Below, piece by piece: positions 46,980-58,905 of a stretch of 64,000 nt of DNA (positions are counted from its first letter, which is position 1; each line of letters begins with the position of its first letter). The stretch covers positions 72,911-136,910 of the forward strand of contig MNCI01005283.1 of NCBI GenBank assembly GCA_015680685.1, written 5' to 3'. The notes under the pieces are model-generated. The model was not told the origin of the DNA, did no database searches, and saw only the letters and a list, made by a program, of their open reading frames with translations. A program made the position numbers and the translations under genes. The DNA comes from Gnetum montanum (lineage: Eukaryota > Streptophyta > Gnetopsida > Gnetales > Gnetaceae).

Positions 46980-47721
46980 TGATGAGTTACATTTCTTAGC
47001 TGCATCAACTGGGGAATGAGGCCACATCGATGCATCGTCCACTTTCTACCTATAAATACATGTCTACCAGCCACATTTATGGAAAGAAGATTTCAATAGC
47101 AGTGAATATCTTATAGTTTTTTCATTTGAGAGTTAGAATATTTCCTGTGAGTGCCTGCAATAGGAGTCATTGTGTGTATGGATCTTTATTCAAGCATTGT
47201 TGTACCTAAGCACAACAATGTGTGCAGCAATAAAGACGAACTTCTTGATAAACCATGTAGCATTTTGGATAGCTTAAATGTTTCATTTATGCATTTAATG
47301 TTTTCAATTATTTATTCAATGTTTTTCCATAATTAAGCTAATGAAGTAATTAAGTAAGATAAGCTAGATAGATTAAACACATAAGTACGATCACTTCGAG
47401 CATAACACATATTCACTTGGTAATCCCAGCAGTGTTATTGCTTGGGACACCCAGTAGCATAGCACTTGGTAACCCAACAATGAATTCAGTGGTTCAAGAC
47501 ATAAAATACAAAATGATAAAAATCATATGCCTCAATTATAGTTAACCATACCAGTGTATGTCACAAGTGTAGTTGGAAAGACAACAAACGACCTTAAGGC
47601 AAGGTTCGCTTCCTAAAAGACTAGTGCACCAAAAACTACAAAGTCCGCTGAATTTAACTGGATCGCACGTGAACACTTGTGATTCATATGGTTGGGCGTA
47701 GGGGTACTTCACTGCTCATCA
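46980..47721 (+). repeat. TaF 3' LTR
   Basis: 742 bp, TGATGAG to TGCTCATCA. TATA box CCTATAAATAC at about 47050. Here the upstream array is different: a CATCGATGCATCG palindrome replaces the GATATC repeats. The ending (GGTTGGGCGTAGGGGTACTTC) matches the other Ta LTRs. Confidence 0.88.
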
Positions 47722-48250
47722 CTTTGGAAGAAATGTATGAGTTGCTTTCTAATGAGGTTATTTCCTTTCAAAATTTGTGCTTTAAAATGAAAGAGATTTT
47801 TCATGATAAGGAAATATAAATTATAGCTCTTAATTCTGATTATTTATATCTTAAGAAATAAAAAACTTAGACCTAACAGCTGAGGTTCAAATTTTAAGAA
47901 TTTTTGTTGAGCATACTAATAAGAAATTATCAAATGAAAAGCTTAACTTTGAAAGACGCATTTAAGAGAGAGGTCAAGATCAAATATGTCTACACATCAA
48001 AGCATCAACATCATGTGCTACAAATTTAAAGAAATATTCTTCTAGATTTGATAATTCTATTAAATTTTAAAACATGAGTTATTTCTACTATGGGAAAATT
48101 GGACATATTTAGGATTGTTGTTATTTATGGTTAAAACACTACTCTTGGTCTTTTTCAAAACAACCTAGAAAATGTGTATTACAAGAAAAGAAAGTTTTGA
48201 GGAACAAAGAAAAGAACATTAAACAAGATATTATTACACTAGTTGCACTC
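47722..48250 (+). pseudogene. gag: Co3 gag, C-terminal part
   Basis: Leu/Glu-rich coiled segment LEEMYELLSNEVISFQNLCF at the start, then KKLSNEKLNFE-type sequence and a decayed zinc knuckle near 48072-48125 (SYFYYGKIGHI, Cys replaced by Tyr). The N-terminal Gag and 5' LTR are absent; TaF abuts at 47721. Confidence 0.7.
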
Positions 48251-48259
48251 TCTATTGTT

Positions 48260-49960
48260 AAAAAGAACATATGGTACATTGATAGTGGTTGTTTAAGACA
48301 TATGACAGGAGACAAATATCAATTTATACACTTTTAGAATAGAGCTATGGAACTATCACCTTTGGAGACAACATAGAAACCCAAATCAAAGGTATTGGTA
48401 CCATTGAGGTAAAGGTAAGGGTCAACCTAGTGTTAATCAACTATTTTTTATTGAAGGACTAGGGTCAACCTAGTCAACTATGTGATTTAAATTTGAATGT
48501 TACCTTTTCTAAAGATACTTGTAAAGTAAAAGATTTGTTATTTAGAAAGGTTGTTATAAAAGGGAATAGAAAGAAAACTTTTTATACTAATATTTTTAAA
48601 GATAACCCTAACCTTTAATCTAAGAGCTTAATCAGCAATACAAATGATGCTTGTATGTGGCATAGGAATATGAGTTACATAAACAAAGGTATTCTTCAAA
48701 CCCTTGTCTCAAAAGATATGGTTCGAGGGTGGTCCAAACTCAACGATTTCTCTTTGAACACTTGTGAAGCTTGTCAGAAAGAAAAAAAACAAGGGTAAGA
48801 TTTGGTAAGAATAATTGTATCTCCACTTCTCATCCTTTAGATTTACTTCACATGGATTTGGTTGGTCCTTCTCAAACTCTTAGTTTGGGAAAGAAAAGGT
48901 ATTATCCAACTATTATTGATGATTTCTCTAGCTTTACTTGGGTTTCCTTGTTATATCACAAGGATAACATTTTTGATCATTTTATGAGAATTTGTAATCA
49001 AATACAAAATGAAAAAGGTTATGGTATCAAGGTCATCAAAAGTTACAATGGAGGAGAATTCAAGAATGCTAAATTTCAACATATTGTCAGCTAAATGGCA
49101 TTCTACATCAATTTTATGCCCCTAGGACTCCTCAATAGAATTGTATTATGGAAAGAAAAATAGGATCTTGAATAAAATGGGAAGAACTATTCTAAATAAA
49201 AAAATCTTTGTTATCACTTTTGGGATGAAGTAATCAACACTACTTGCTATGTCTCCAATAGAGTTCTAACAAGAAGATTCACTACTAAAACTCCTTATGA
49301 ATTATGGACTAGTAGAAAGCATTATATTTTTTATTTTCATGTTTTTGGCTCAAAATGCTATATTCTTAATGATAAAGATGCTTTGAGAAAATTTGATCTC
49401 AAAACTAATGAGGGAATTTTTCTAGGATATTCAACTATTAGTAGGGATTACAAAGTTTTTAATAAGAAAATCAATACTATGGAGGAAACTATAAATGTTA
49501 AAATAGATTATAGTAATGGTTCTACTCCACAATCTAATGATGAATAAATTCCTATCCAAAAGATATCTAGTACTTTCCAAGTTCAAACTAATAGATATTT
49601 TGAAATAGGAAGTGAGCATGAGGTTACTTCTCCAACTCAACCTAAAATGCCTAAACTTCATAGATCACATTTTCTTAATTATTTTATTAGATAAGTAAGA
49701 GATAGAATTTGGACTAGGAGCCAAACAAAAGAAATGTGTCCTTATGCTACCTATCTTTTACAACTTGGACCAAAACATTTTAAAGAGGTAGAAATAGAGG
49801 AAGGATGGATTTCATCCATGCAAGAGAAACTAAATCAATTCACTAGAAATGATGTATGGGAATTAACTCTTAAAAAAATCAAAAACAAATTATTAGAACA
49901 AAATGAATTTTTAGGAATAAAACAGATGAAAATGGCAACATCATTAAGAAGAAAGCTAGG
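48260..49960 (+). pseudogene. Co3 protease and integrase
   Basis: Protease motif WYIDSGCLRHMTGDKYQF at 48272-48325, well preserved. Pre-integrase segment around 48650-48800, with LVKLVRK/ACQKEKK. Integrase core 48840-49094: LLHMDLVGPSQTLSLGKKRY, DDFSSFTWVSLLYHKD, IKSYNGGEFKNAKF, where the second catalytic Asp is Tyr. PRTPQ and IMERK (with the Glu) follow at about 49115-49165. The C-terminal part reaches about 49740-49960 (KEVEIEEGWISSMQEKLNQF). Confidence 0.85.
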
Positions 49961-51260
49961 TTAGTTGCCAAAGGATACAATCAGTAAGAGGGAATTGATT
50001 TTGATGAAACCTTTGCTTTTGTGGCCAAACTTGAATCCATCAGACTTCTCTTAGCCTATGTAAATGTTAAAAACATCAAGTTATAGCAAATGGATGTAAA
50101 GAGTGCCTTTTTGAATGGCACTATTCAAGAAGAAGTTTATGTTGAGTAACCTAAAGGATTTGGAAATTCAGTTCATCCAAATTATTTTTTCAAACTAAAG
50201 AAGACTCTCTATTGGCTCAAACAAGCCCCTAGAGCTTGGTATGATAAACTTTCATATCATCCCATATCCAATGGTTTTGAAAGAGGTAGGGCAGATGTTA
50301 TCTTATTTATGAAATGTGAAGGTAAAGATTTACTTATTATCAAATTTATGTTGATGGTATTATATTCGAAGCTACTGATAAGATTTTATGCAAGAAATTC
50401 TTAGATGTTATGAAAATAGAGATTGAAATGAGCACGATGGAAGAACTCAATAATTTCCTTGGCTCTCACATCAATCAAAAGAAAGGTGAAAAATTCATTT
50501 GTCAAAGTAAGGACATTAAAGATCTTTTACATAGATTCAACATGGAAAATGTGAAGGCAAAAGCTATACCTATGGCTACAAAATTTAAACTTACTAAAGA
50601 TGATCAAGGAAATTCTATTGATCTCAAGCTCTATAGAGGTATGATTGGTAGTTTACTTTACTTAACTACTAGTAGACCTAATATAGTCTTAAGTGTTAGA
50701 ATTTGTGCTAGTTATCAAGCTAATCCTAAATAATCATATTTAAAAGTTGTTTAATGAAGTTTTCACTATTTAAAAGATACTACCGATTGGGGACTTTGAT
50801 ATTCAAAGGACTCCTCTCTTTATCTTGTTGAGTATTGTGATGAGATTGGGCAAATTGTATAGATGATCGTCAAAGCATAAGTGGAAATTTCTTCTTTCTA
50901 AGAAAAAGTCTTGTGTCTTGGACAACAAAGAAGCAAACATCTACAACATCTTCTATGGTAGAAGCATAATATATTTCAACTAGAAGCTATTGTGCGAAAA
51001 TTCTATGGATGAAGGAAGCTCTCAAGGATAGAGAAATTTAATCAAATTCCACACCTATCTTTTGTGACAACAATAGTGTTATCAACATGACAAACAACCT
51101 TGTTCAACATTCTCACAAAAAACACATTGAAATTTGACGTCATTTCATACGAGAACACACTCAACTTGGACATAGAAAGCTAGAATACACTAGGACAAAT
51201 AATCAACTTATTGATGCCTTCACCAAGCCTCTTGATGAACAATGACTAACTACTCTATGT
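49960..51260 (+). pseudogene. Co3 reverse transcriptase and RNase H
   Basis: RT: RLVAKGYNQ, GIDFDETFAFVAKLESIRLL, QMDVKSAFLNGTIQEEVYVE near 50088-50150, KKTLYWLKQAPRAWYDKLSY near 50200-50260; the YxDD box is degraded (FMLMVLY). C-terminal RT at 50410-50733: EMSTMEELNNFLGSHINQKK and LYRGMIGSLLYLTTSRPNI. RNase H from about 50800 ends at LEYTRTNNQLIDAFTKPLDE near 51188-51240, the standard copia end. Several stops and shifts. Confidence 0.88.
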
Positions 51261-51384
51261 AAAGAAATGGGGATAGGACCTTGTCCTATTACATAAGCCA
51301 TTTATTTATTTATTTATATCACAATAAAAATAAAAATACAAAATTAAAATACATAAAAATCCATACAAAAATAAGTATTCTAGC

Positions 51385-51519
51385 ATATGTTTAGGGGGAG
51401 TTTCCCAAAGGGAAAATTCTTTTTGCTAATGCCCAAAAAGGGGAAGTATGTTATTCTTTTTGTGTGTTTTTATGCTAATTCATTTTCCAAGTTTTGGACA
51501 TTACCAAAAAGGGGGATAT
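51385..51519 (+). other. Co3 repeated polypurine tracts
   Basis: Three purine runs: TTAGGGGGAG at about 51390, CCCAAAAAGGGGAAG at about 51431, and ACCAAAAAGGGGGATA ending at 51519 against the LTR. Multiple polypurine tracts before the 3' LTR are a known hallmark of Sireviruses. Confidence 0.8.
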
Positions 51520-52562
51520 TGTTAACCTTTTGGTATGTCAAAACCTTAGAAAATGGAGAATGTGGAAAATATATTTGTTAGAATCTTATATGACTTGGGA
51601 AAGATAAAATGATGACGTTAAGAGCATGAGATTGGATCATGATGACAACAAGAGCATGAGATCAGGACAAAGAGCAAGTTGAGACCAAGACAATAGCTAA
51701 GTTGCTAATCTAAGATGTCAAGAATTCTCAACTAGAAAATGAAGACTAAAAGATGACAAGGATACATGAAGCCTACAAGCCAAATGAAGATGTTTTGGTA
51801 TCTCCCTAGACATCTCAGAAGATCAGTAGATGTCCCAAAGGTGAAGACTTAGTTTCAAGCTAAACATCCAACAAAATTAACAATCCCAATTAATGATGAG
51901 ATGTCCCAACTAGGACATCCCAAGTGAGATGTCCCAATTTTTAGTGGGACATCTCACCTACAAGAGGCTAGTTTTTAAAGAGACATATTAAGCTCTAATG
52001 GGATGTCCCAACTAGTCATTTCTAATCGTTGCACAAATTACGAAGGCTATTTGAAAACAAAAAGGCTATAAAATAGAATTGAATCTTTGTGAAAAACTTA
52101 AGCACTATTCATTGGATATTCAATCATTGTATACATTAAGTGAACTATTTTTGTTCCTCAAGTCTCCATCATTTCTAAATTTTTTTTGTAAGAGCTTCAA
52201 AGAAAAAAAATTGTAAAGTGTAGTTACACTCTTTCGTTAATTCTTTTTCTCTCTATGTAGCCTTGTAGGGTTGATGTGCTTCTTAATACATCTTGTGAGC
52301 TTATTGGTACCTTGCAGGGTTGAGTGTGTTTCTAATGAGATAACACTCTGTGTGGAACTCACATTATTGTAAAGGCTATGGTTTCCTCTAAACCACATTT
52401 TTGAAGGAACAAAGTTTAGAGGTGTGCAAGGATTCTACCCTCCAAGTGTGGAAGTACCCAAGTTTGAGAAACACATAAATTCATGTGCACTTTTGATTGT
52501 CTTGGTTGTTCAAAATTTCTGAACTTATTTAACTCTCTCTTCCAAGTTATTGATCCTCAACA
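51520..52562 (+). repeat. Co3 3' LTR
   Basis: About 1.04 kb from TGTTAACC to CTCAACA. A TATA box TATAAAAT is at 52067-52074. Upstream, GATGTCCC occurs repeatedly in both orientations (51829-52009). The matching 5' LTR is not in the window. The end is set by the CTCAACA terminus and the start of gypsy sequence soon after. Confidence 0.8.
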
Positions 52563-53356
52563 TGTTGGCTAGAAAGCAACTAGAAGAGCTCCATCTCATG
52601 AGGTTATTAAATTTCTTGAGGAAGTTATCATAACATGACATGGACACTCATACACATTGGTGGTCAACAATGGTCCTACCTTCATCTCATTGGAAATCAC
52701 TAAATGGACTATGAATAATGAAGTTAAAATCAAATGCATTATAGAATATTACCCTCAAGGAAATAACTTAGTGTAATCTTCCAACAAAAATCTTCTAGGT
52801 GTAACTAAAAAGATTATTAACGAAAACCCAAAATCTTGGCATGAAAAAGTAAAATAGGCCATATGGCCAAATTGTATTTGTTAAAAAGAATCTCTCAAGA
52901 CCACTCCTTATGAACTAGTTTATGGTCAATAACCTATACTACCCATTAACTTACAAATCCCTACTTATGAGTTTTTCCTTAGATTACCTAAATCCTAATG
53001 AAAGTCTTATTGTTACATCTTATGATCTTTGGAATGTTGAAATTAAATGTTTAAAAGTAGTGGAATGCCTATCAAATCATCAAACAATTATTAAAATATG
53101 GTTTGATAAAAAGTTTGACTCTACCTTTCAAATTAATGATCTAATCTTGAAAAAAGATAGAGATTCTCAGCAAAAAGGTCTTCAAACCAAGTTATCACCA
53201 ATGTGGTCAAGACCATACCAAGTTATGGAGGTTATAGCCCCTAATGTTTGCAAGAGAATTTACCTTCAAGGCAACAAGTTCGCTAGAAACTTCAATGTGT
53301 TCTACTTTAAACATTTTTATACTGGCCTTCCACATGGATACCTAGTAGATCAATAA
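52563..53356 (+). pseudogene. Gy2: gypsy integrase fragment
   Basis: Starts inside the integrase core: NNGPTFISLEITKW (near the second catalytic position), YYPQGNNLV, then TTPYELVYGQ near 52900. The frame 52922-53356 ends PYQVMEVIAPNVCKRIYLQG and FNVFYFKHFYTGLPHGYLVD, the integrase C-terminal domain. Gy3 has the matching tail at 61130-61270. No upstream domains are present. Confidence 0.8.
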
Positions 53357-54450
53357 TTTAATAAAATATAGTTATTAATAAGTATGTATATATATCCATA
53401 TAGGATGCATTAGATATCATATGCATTTGAATAAAATGCATTTCATCTTATTGCATTTATAATATCATGTCCTATTGTGGTACCATGCATGACATATAGC
53501 TTTACGATCATATTCATATAGGTGCATGCTTTAAAAGAAAACTTAAATGATGTTTGAATTCAATGCTCAATTTTTATTAAGTGTACTTTATAGATTATGG
53601 GAATGCTTGTAATTCTTTTTTTCTTCATTAACTAAGTTTTAAAATGAGATCCTTGAGGCTAAGTCATGAGAATCATATCTTATTAAGTTCTCTATTACCT
53701 ACATGTTGTTTTATGGTGATACCATTAAAGTTGACTTAATGCCATGACATTTTCCTTTGGGTTGCATTTATTTAAAATGACTTGTATAATTTTGAGTTAT
53801 CTTCATAGTTTGATGATCCATTCTAAATTATGATGAGGTGACTTAATGAGAGTAACTCATGATGTACTAGAGAGGATTTTGAGCTAACAACCAACTATTA
53901 GATGTTAAGTTCATTCTTTCTCATGCCCAACCATAATTTGTTGTGATTATACTTTCAGTTCAAAATGATTTCACAAAGCTAAAGTTCCTCCCTTTCCTTT
54001 CATCTAATAACAACAATAATAATTGGTTCGATTGTTCTTGTCTAAATTCACCAAGAATCTCATGATTAAATTTATTAATGTATGTATTGATGAATTACAA
54101 GATAGTGCCTTGGTCTATTTGTATCTTTCGATAAATTCCGTGAAGCATTACATTAAACTTCTTCAAGTATTTATAAAGGTATATAATATTAGGTTTACAT
54201 TTTATCAAAAAATAATCATAATTATTATGTATTATACATACATAGATTTTAATATATATGTGCATTGATAACATAATATATTTAGTATTCAAAATTTATA
54301 AAAAAAAATTAGTGGAGCACTTGATTTTTTAGAATAAGTCCTTTGGTGCTTTGATTGGGCTTAATGTTGTCATCAACATCATCCACAAGTGGGGCCTCAC
54401 ATTATACATTCCCTCTAGTTTAAAAGCTGCATTAAAGTGAAAATAAATGA
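53357..54450 (+). other. Gypsy post-integrase tail or unassigned AT-rich sequence
   Basis: AT-rich with no coding domain. It follows the Gy2 stop directly and resembles in style the tail behind Gy3 (61273 onward), so it is probably 3' noncoding retroelement sequence. The frames 54023-54268 (+) and 54095-54292 (-) overlap on opposite strands and look random. Confidence 0.4.
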
Positions 54451-56160
54451 ATTATCTTTGGTGTAGTTAACTCCTGTTCACTGACACCTCCTCGTCGCAC
54501 GTTTCGTCACCAATAGAGCAGATGTTCGCATCTTCAAATTCGTGGCAACCATTTATGCATAATGTCATGCTAGGATTTCCTATTTTTTCTCACCCTGATC
54601 AAGTGCTGTACTCGTTGGCCGATCCTTTTGTGCAGATACTGGTATTTCAAAACCATTAATGTCTGATTTTACAGGATCAATCCTCCATATCCGTAGGATT
54701 TCAGGTCAATTCGTCCTTATAGAACTTTGACTTTACATCGCACCCCGGTCTCGTTGCACCTCTTTACTCTCAAACAAATATTTCAATGTTGGGCTCTGCT
54801 TCCGTGTATGTTGTTGCTACTTCTTACAATGCTCTGATGCATTCAAAAGCCTAACCTTAATCTAATGCAATGGAACTGATGTTCTCATTCTGCTATTATT
54901 TCATGATTTTTTGTGATGATGGGGTTATCGTGGCTCTTTAGCATGCTTATGCTCAAATTTTATTAAAGTTGGTGTTTTGTTTATCTCCTATCTCCGTGCC
55001 CTATCCGGTTGTGACACTACGCTGCATTTTAGCACAGCGCCTCACTATTAGTGGATACGGTATGCCAAAACAGCTTTGTTCATTATATTTCTTGATACCG
55101 ATCCTGATTTAAAAAAGAAAAAAGAAAAAAAGAAAAATGCTTAGGGTTTGCTTTATACTAAGTCTTGATTTGTTGCTTTGGATTGAAGCTATTTAAAGTT
55201 TCCAAAACCTTGACACGATGGAGGTAATAATTGTAGTCTGCTTCTTACGAAGCCTTCAAAACATTGTCATTAGGTTTCTCTGAAAATGAAAATGAGAGAA
55301 TTTGCAGTTCGATGTCTAGGGCTGCGATTCAAGGAATTCAGGATTTGTTGTTCAGGTTCTGGATTAGATAAGCTTGCATCACGTCTCCATCCCTTGGGAA
55401 GAAAATTTGTTCCATTTTTTTAGCCGGGCAACAGCGCAATACTTGAATACACTTGCGGTTTTATAGTTTTTCTATTCTTTGAGTAGGGTCACCTAACTAA
55501 TTGAAGTCATCTGATTCAGCAATGAAGCTCTTGAACTGATTTGTGGAATTATATTTCGGTGTTATTTGGAGTGTTTATCAGCAAAGCAGAATGTCAGATC
55601 CAAAATATGTGTATCTGTATCCCACTCAAGGTTACCTACCACAAGGCTACATTGGATAAGGATACTATTAGTAGGTGCTGCCGAGAAGACAAGCAAGGTT
55701 TCTAGAAGGATGTTTGGCTGCTTTGTGTTGTTCCTGTCTTGTAGATGAATGCTGCTACGATCCTTCCGTTATTTTCAATTCTTAGTTTTGAAAACCGTCA
55801 CTTCCGTCACTTCCCTTACGATTAGAATAAGCCTGAATCCAAGTGGTTCTGCGCAAATTCAATATGAACTTATTGATCTATATAGTGCACTAGGTCTGTC
55901 TTAAATTAGATGTGGAAACACCTTGTTGCAATCGGTTTCTGTAATTTCTATATTAATTTTCTACCATGTGTGACATGCTTCTATATTAATTTTCTACCAT
56001 GTGTGACATGCTTCTTGTTTGATGGATATAATGAAGTGCTCATTTTTTATGTATTAAAAAAAATTTTAAAATGTTTTTATATAATATTTTCTTCCTATAT
56101 TAAAATATAAAATATATGATTTTATAACTTTGTTTCATAAATGCTCTAATTTTCTTTTAT
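54451..56160. other. Unidentified region of higher GC content, possible degraded gene
   Basis: Clearly less AT-rich than its surroundings from about 54470 to 55800, with no retroelement motif I recognise. There are splice-like features (for example a TTTTACAG at about 54668-54675) but no protein I can identify; the frame 55566-55748 has no known domain. It ends with a 33-bp tandem duplication (55946-56011). It may be a piece of a host gene with introns, or a captured fragment. Confidence 0.3.
55946..56011 (+). repeat. Perfect 33-bp tandem duplication
   Basis: Two identical copies (55946-55978 and 55979-56011), starting TTCTATATTAATTTTCTACC. Identity between the copies points to a recent slippage event. 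Confidence 0.97.
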
Positions 56161-57059
56161 TCTTAGTTAGACAAGTAGCAAGCATGAAGAAAGACATTGA
56201 GATTCAGATAACAATGGAAATATGGATGATCTTTGCTCCACCATAATTGGCAAAAGAAAGTATGTATGATGGATAAGTAGAACATTGGGCCACTTCTCCT
56301 TCTTCCCGTAAAAGGAAAAGAGGAAACAGCAGAAGGAGAAGATCCTATAAAAGGCCTTCTTAAGTTCAATAACAATAACGAGCAAGCAAGAAGAAACAAA
56401 CTTCTCTCTTTTGCTTTCCTATCTTACTTCCTTTCTTTTGGCACTTACCCTTTCTCCCTTTTCACATCTTAATTCCAAGATACAAGCTTCTCTCTTTTGC
56501 TTTCATATCTTACTTCCTTTCTTTTGACACCTACCCTTTCCCTCTTTTCACATCTTAATTCTGTTAAGGCCAACATCGCCCATGATAGGCATGGGGCCAT
56601 GATCAACAACGTTCCAATAAAATTCTATTGTGGTATTTTGCCTTCACTCCATCGCCCATCACCATTTGAAACACAAATAAGAAGTTAACAAAGAGCATCC
56701 ATGCAACTTAATGAATCTCGCATTTAAATTAATAGGTTATCAAAGTCAAACATTTTTCAAGATGTTACATTCCAACTTTCTGAACTACAAAATATTCTAC
56801 CCAACAAAACATGTTTCTTGCAGCAGTGTGCCATAATTAACATGACTAACATGAGAACTTGTAACATTTGAAACCATTTTCCACAATAATATAGCTAAGA
56901 TAAATATTGAATATATGAGGATCTACAAATCCCATATAATTAATCATCCTAACATGCCACAGGTCGCTTTCATGACATGGCAATAGTCTTTTATAAAGAT
57001 GTGTCAATTCTGTAAAACATTTGGGGAACGACATGTGAATCCAATATAACAGTGAATGG
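56161..57059 (+). other. Promoter-like segment with 86-bp duplication
   Basis: A TATA box CCTATAAAAGG lies near 56343. About 55 bp downstream starts a CT-rich block repeated twice (56401-56486 and 56487 to about 56565) with a few differences. This could be an LTR or gene 5' region; no partner repeat or downstream coding frame was found. The rest (to 57059) shows nothing recognisable. Confidence 0.4.
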
Positions 57060-58070
57060 GAAGAGTTAAGGGGTGTGATTGTTATGGGAGTTACCTAACA
57101 ACCCAGGGGGTGGACTTGACGGCCCAAGTGGTGGACGACGTAGCTGTGTCGAGCATCAAGGGAAAGGCTTAACGAATGGCGAGCAACTATAAAGGAAGGC
57201 CACAACCTACTACAGAATATCATCAAAAGTAGGGGATCTGAAGCCTCTGAAGCCTCCTCTCTCTGGTAGGCAAATCTTTCTCTCTCTCATCAACAAGAAG
57301 CAGGCGATTGTAGGCAAGCACACAGCAACTGCACAGTTGCAGCATTTTGTAGGCTATCTTGACGACACGCTACACTTACAGAACGATGTCAAATCGGTAG
57401 GCACACGTCGTGATAGGTGAGTGATGGCACACGTCGTGGTAGGTGAGTGGTGGCATATTGCAGTAGTGCATGGCTCTCCAACGGTAGAGTCAAAGTGATG
57501 GCATCAGCGGAAGTGTCAGCGGCCAACAGAACTTAGCTATGCATTACCAGCAGGAGGCAAGCACGGCAGGAGATGTGGCAGAGGGCATGTGATGGTCACA
57601 GACAGTGGCAGCAAGCAGCAGGGACGCCTCTCCTCTCTCTAACAATGACAGCATACACGATGGTGGATGATGTCAATAGTCTCTAGCTAGCGATGATAGG
57701 CGCACACGCCTCAATGACAGGGCGTGTGGTAGACGACAGGTGACGGCATCTCTCTCCTCCCTCTTCTTCTCACGTGACAACGGTAGGTGAGTGCCAATTT
57801 AGTTTGATCTCTTCGTATTCCCTCACTTTCCCACATGCATGGAAGTTAAAGAATCAGTGTAGGGGAGTTGAATCTCTACTCGATTAATGTACCCTAACCC
57901 CTGAGCTTCCCATTCGTCTCTTTGTATTCCCTCACATGCACGCACCATATGCAAGGAAGCCAAAGAGTCACTATAGGGGAGCTAAATCTCTATTCAATTG
58001 ATGCCCCTTGACCCTTAGGCTCCCCATTCACTCTTTGTATTCCCTCACGTGTAGGGCTCGACGTGGGNTA
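57060..58070 (+). repeat. GC-richer repeat region with minisatellites and a TATA box
   Basis: Contains ACTATAAAGGAAGG near 57187, a 26-bp tandem repeat beginning GGCACACGTCGT at 57400 and 57426, CT-rich anchors near 57259, 57285, 57628 and 57748, and a roughly 110-bp unit repeated about two and a half times: CTCTTCGTATTCCCTCAC at 57809, CTCTTTGTATTCCCTCAC at 57918 and 58031. An undetermined base is at 58068. It looks like LTR or satellite-type sequence; the class is not determined. Confidence 0.6.
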
Positions 58071-58189
58071 GAAATATGTATTTTGCTGCTATTAGTTCCA
58101 ATAGAGAAGGTGAAGAACACTTTCTCCAAGATCAGCAACAACAACCATCTATTGCAACAAGTAGTGCAACAACTATCTACTGCAACAAG

Positions 58190-58660
58190 TAATGCAATCT
58201 CTAGTTATATGTGAAGGTGCAAAGGTAATGCTTATAGTTAACCTTTGACCTGAAGCAGGATTGGTGAATGGTGCACTTGGCATGATTCACAGCATTATGT
58301 ATCTTTAAGGTAAATAGCTACTTGCATTACCATTATACGTTATTGTTGATTTTGACTCCTATATCGGATGTGCCTTTGATAATGATAAATTGTACCTATG
58401 GTCCAAGGAGCATCTCGTCAGTCACCATTACAATTGGCATGGGCCATGACTATTCATAAATCTCAAGGAATGACACTAGATAAGGCTACTATTCACATTG
58501 GTTCAAAAGAAGTTATGGGTCTAACGTTTGTTACATTATCTTGAGTCAAGACCATTGATTCTTTAAAGATTCATCCTCCTTTTCATGTGCAAAGATACAG
58601 AAAGATTTTAGATACTAAATATCTTCAAAGTAGAATTGCACAAGAAGTTTGTTTTGCTTA
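58190..58660 (+). pseudogene. PIF1-type helicase, C-terminal relic
   Basis: Three frames read as the end of a superfamily 1 PIF1-like helicase. The first (about 58193-58316) gives ICEGAKVMLIVNL, a stop, then PEAGLVNGALGMIHSIMYL. The second (about 58340-58395) gives VIVDFDSYIGC. The third (58397-58660) gives QLAWAMTIHKSQGMTLDKAT and GLTFVTLS followed by a stop at the Arg position and VKTIDSLKIHPPFH, the motif V/VI end. PIF1 proteins unwind DNA; such genes occur in hosts and in Helitron/Helentron and Maverick elements. I see no Rep domain or Helitron end, so the origin is open. Nothing upstream of the motif V region is recognisable. Confidence 0.75.
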
Positions 58661-58905
58661 GTTGGAGAATTAGGCATATTGAGTTCACACTTATTATAGA
58701 ATTTTGCCTTTTTCTCAATGCTATTATATAGCTCTATAATGTTTGTTGTAATAATTGTGCAATGTATTCCTTCATCAACATATATGAAATATATAAACTT
58801 TTATTTTAACCAATTTATGTTTACTAGTATATATTATTTGGAATGCAAATAGTAATGATAACTTTAAAAATAAAAAATAATTAGATTTTACTCATAGCTC
58901 ACGAA
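58661..58905 (+). other. AT-rich spacer between the helicase copies
   Basis: No coding signal. It separates the helicase relic from a second copy of part of it. Confidence 0.5.

Larger units (their letters stand above)
46190..47721 (+). mobile_element. TaF: 3' end of a Ta element
   Basis: Contains the C-terminal part of ORF2 (46190-46710), about 250 bp of 3' noncoding sequence shared with TaD and TaE, a polypurine tract (46965-46979, AGTTGTGGGGGTA) and the 3' LTR. The 5' two thirds are missing. The left flank is Co2 RT and the right flank is Co3 gag, two different copia elements, so both borders cannot come from one simple insertion. Confidence 0.8.
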
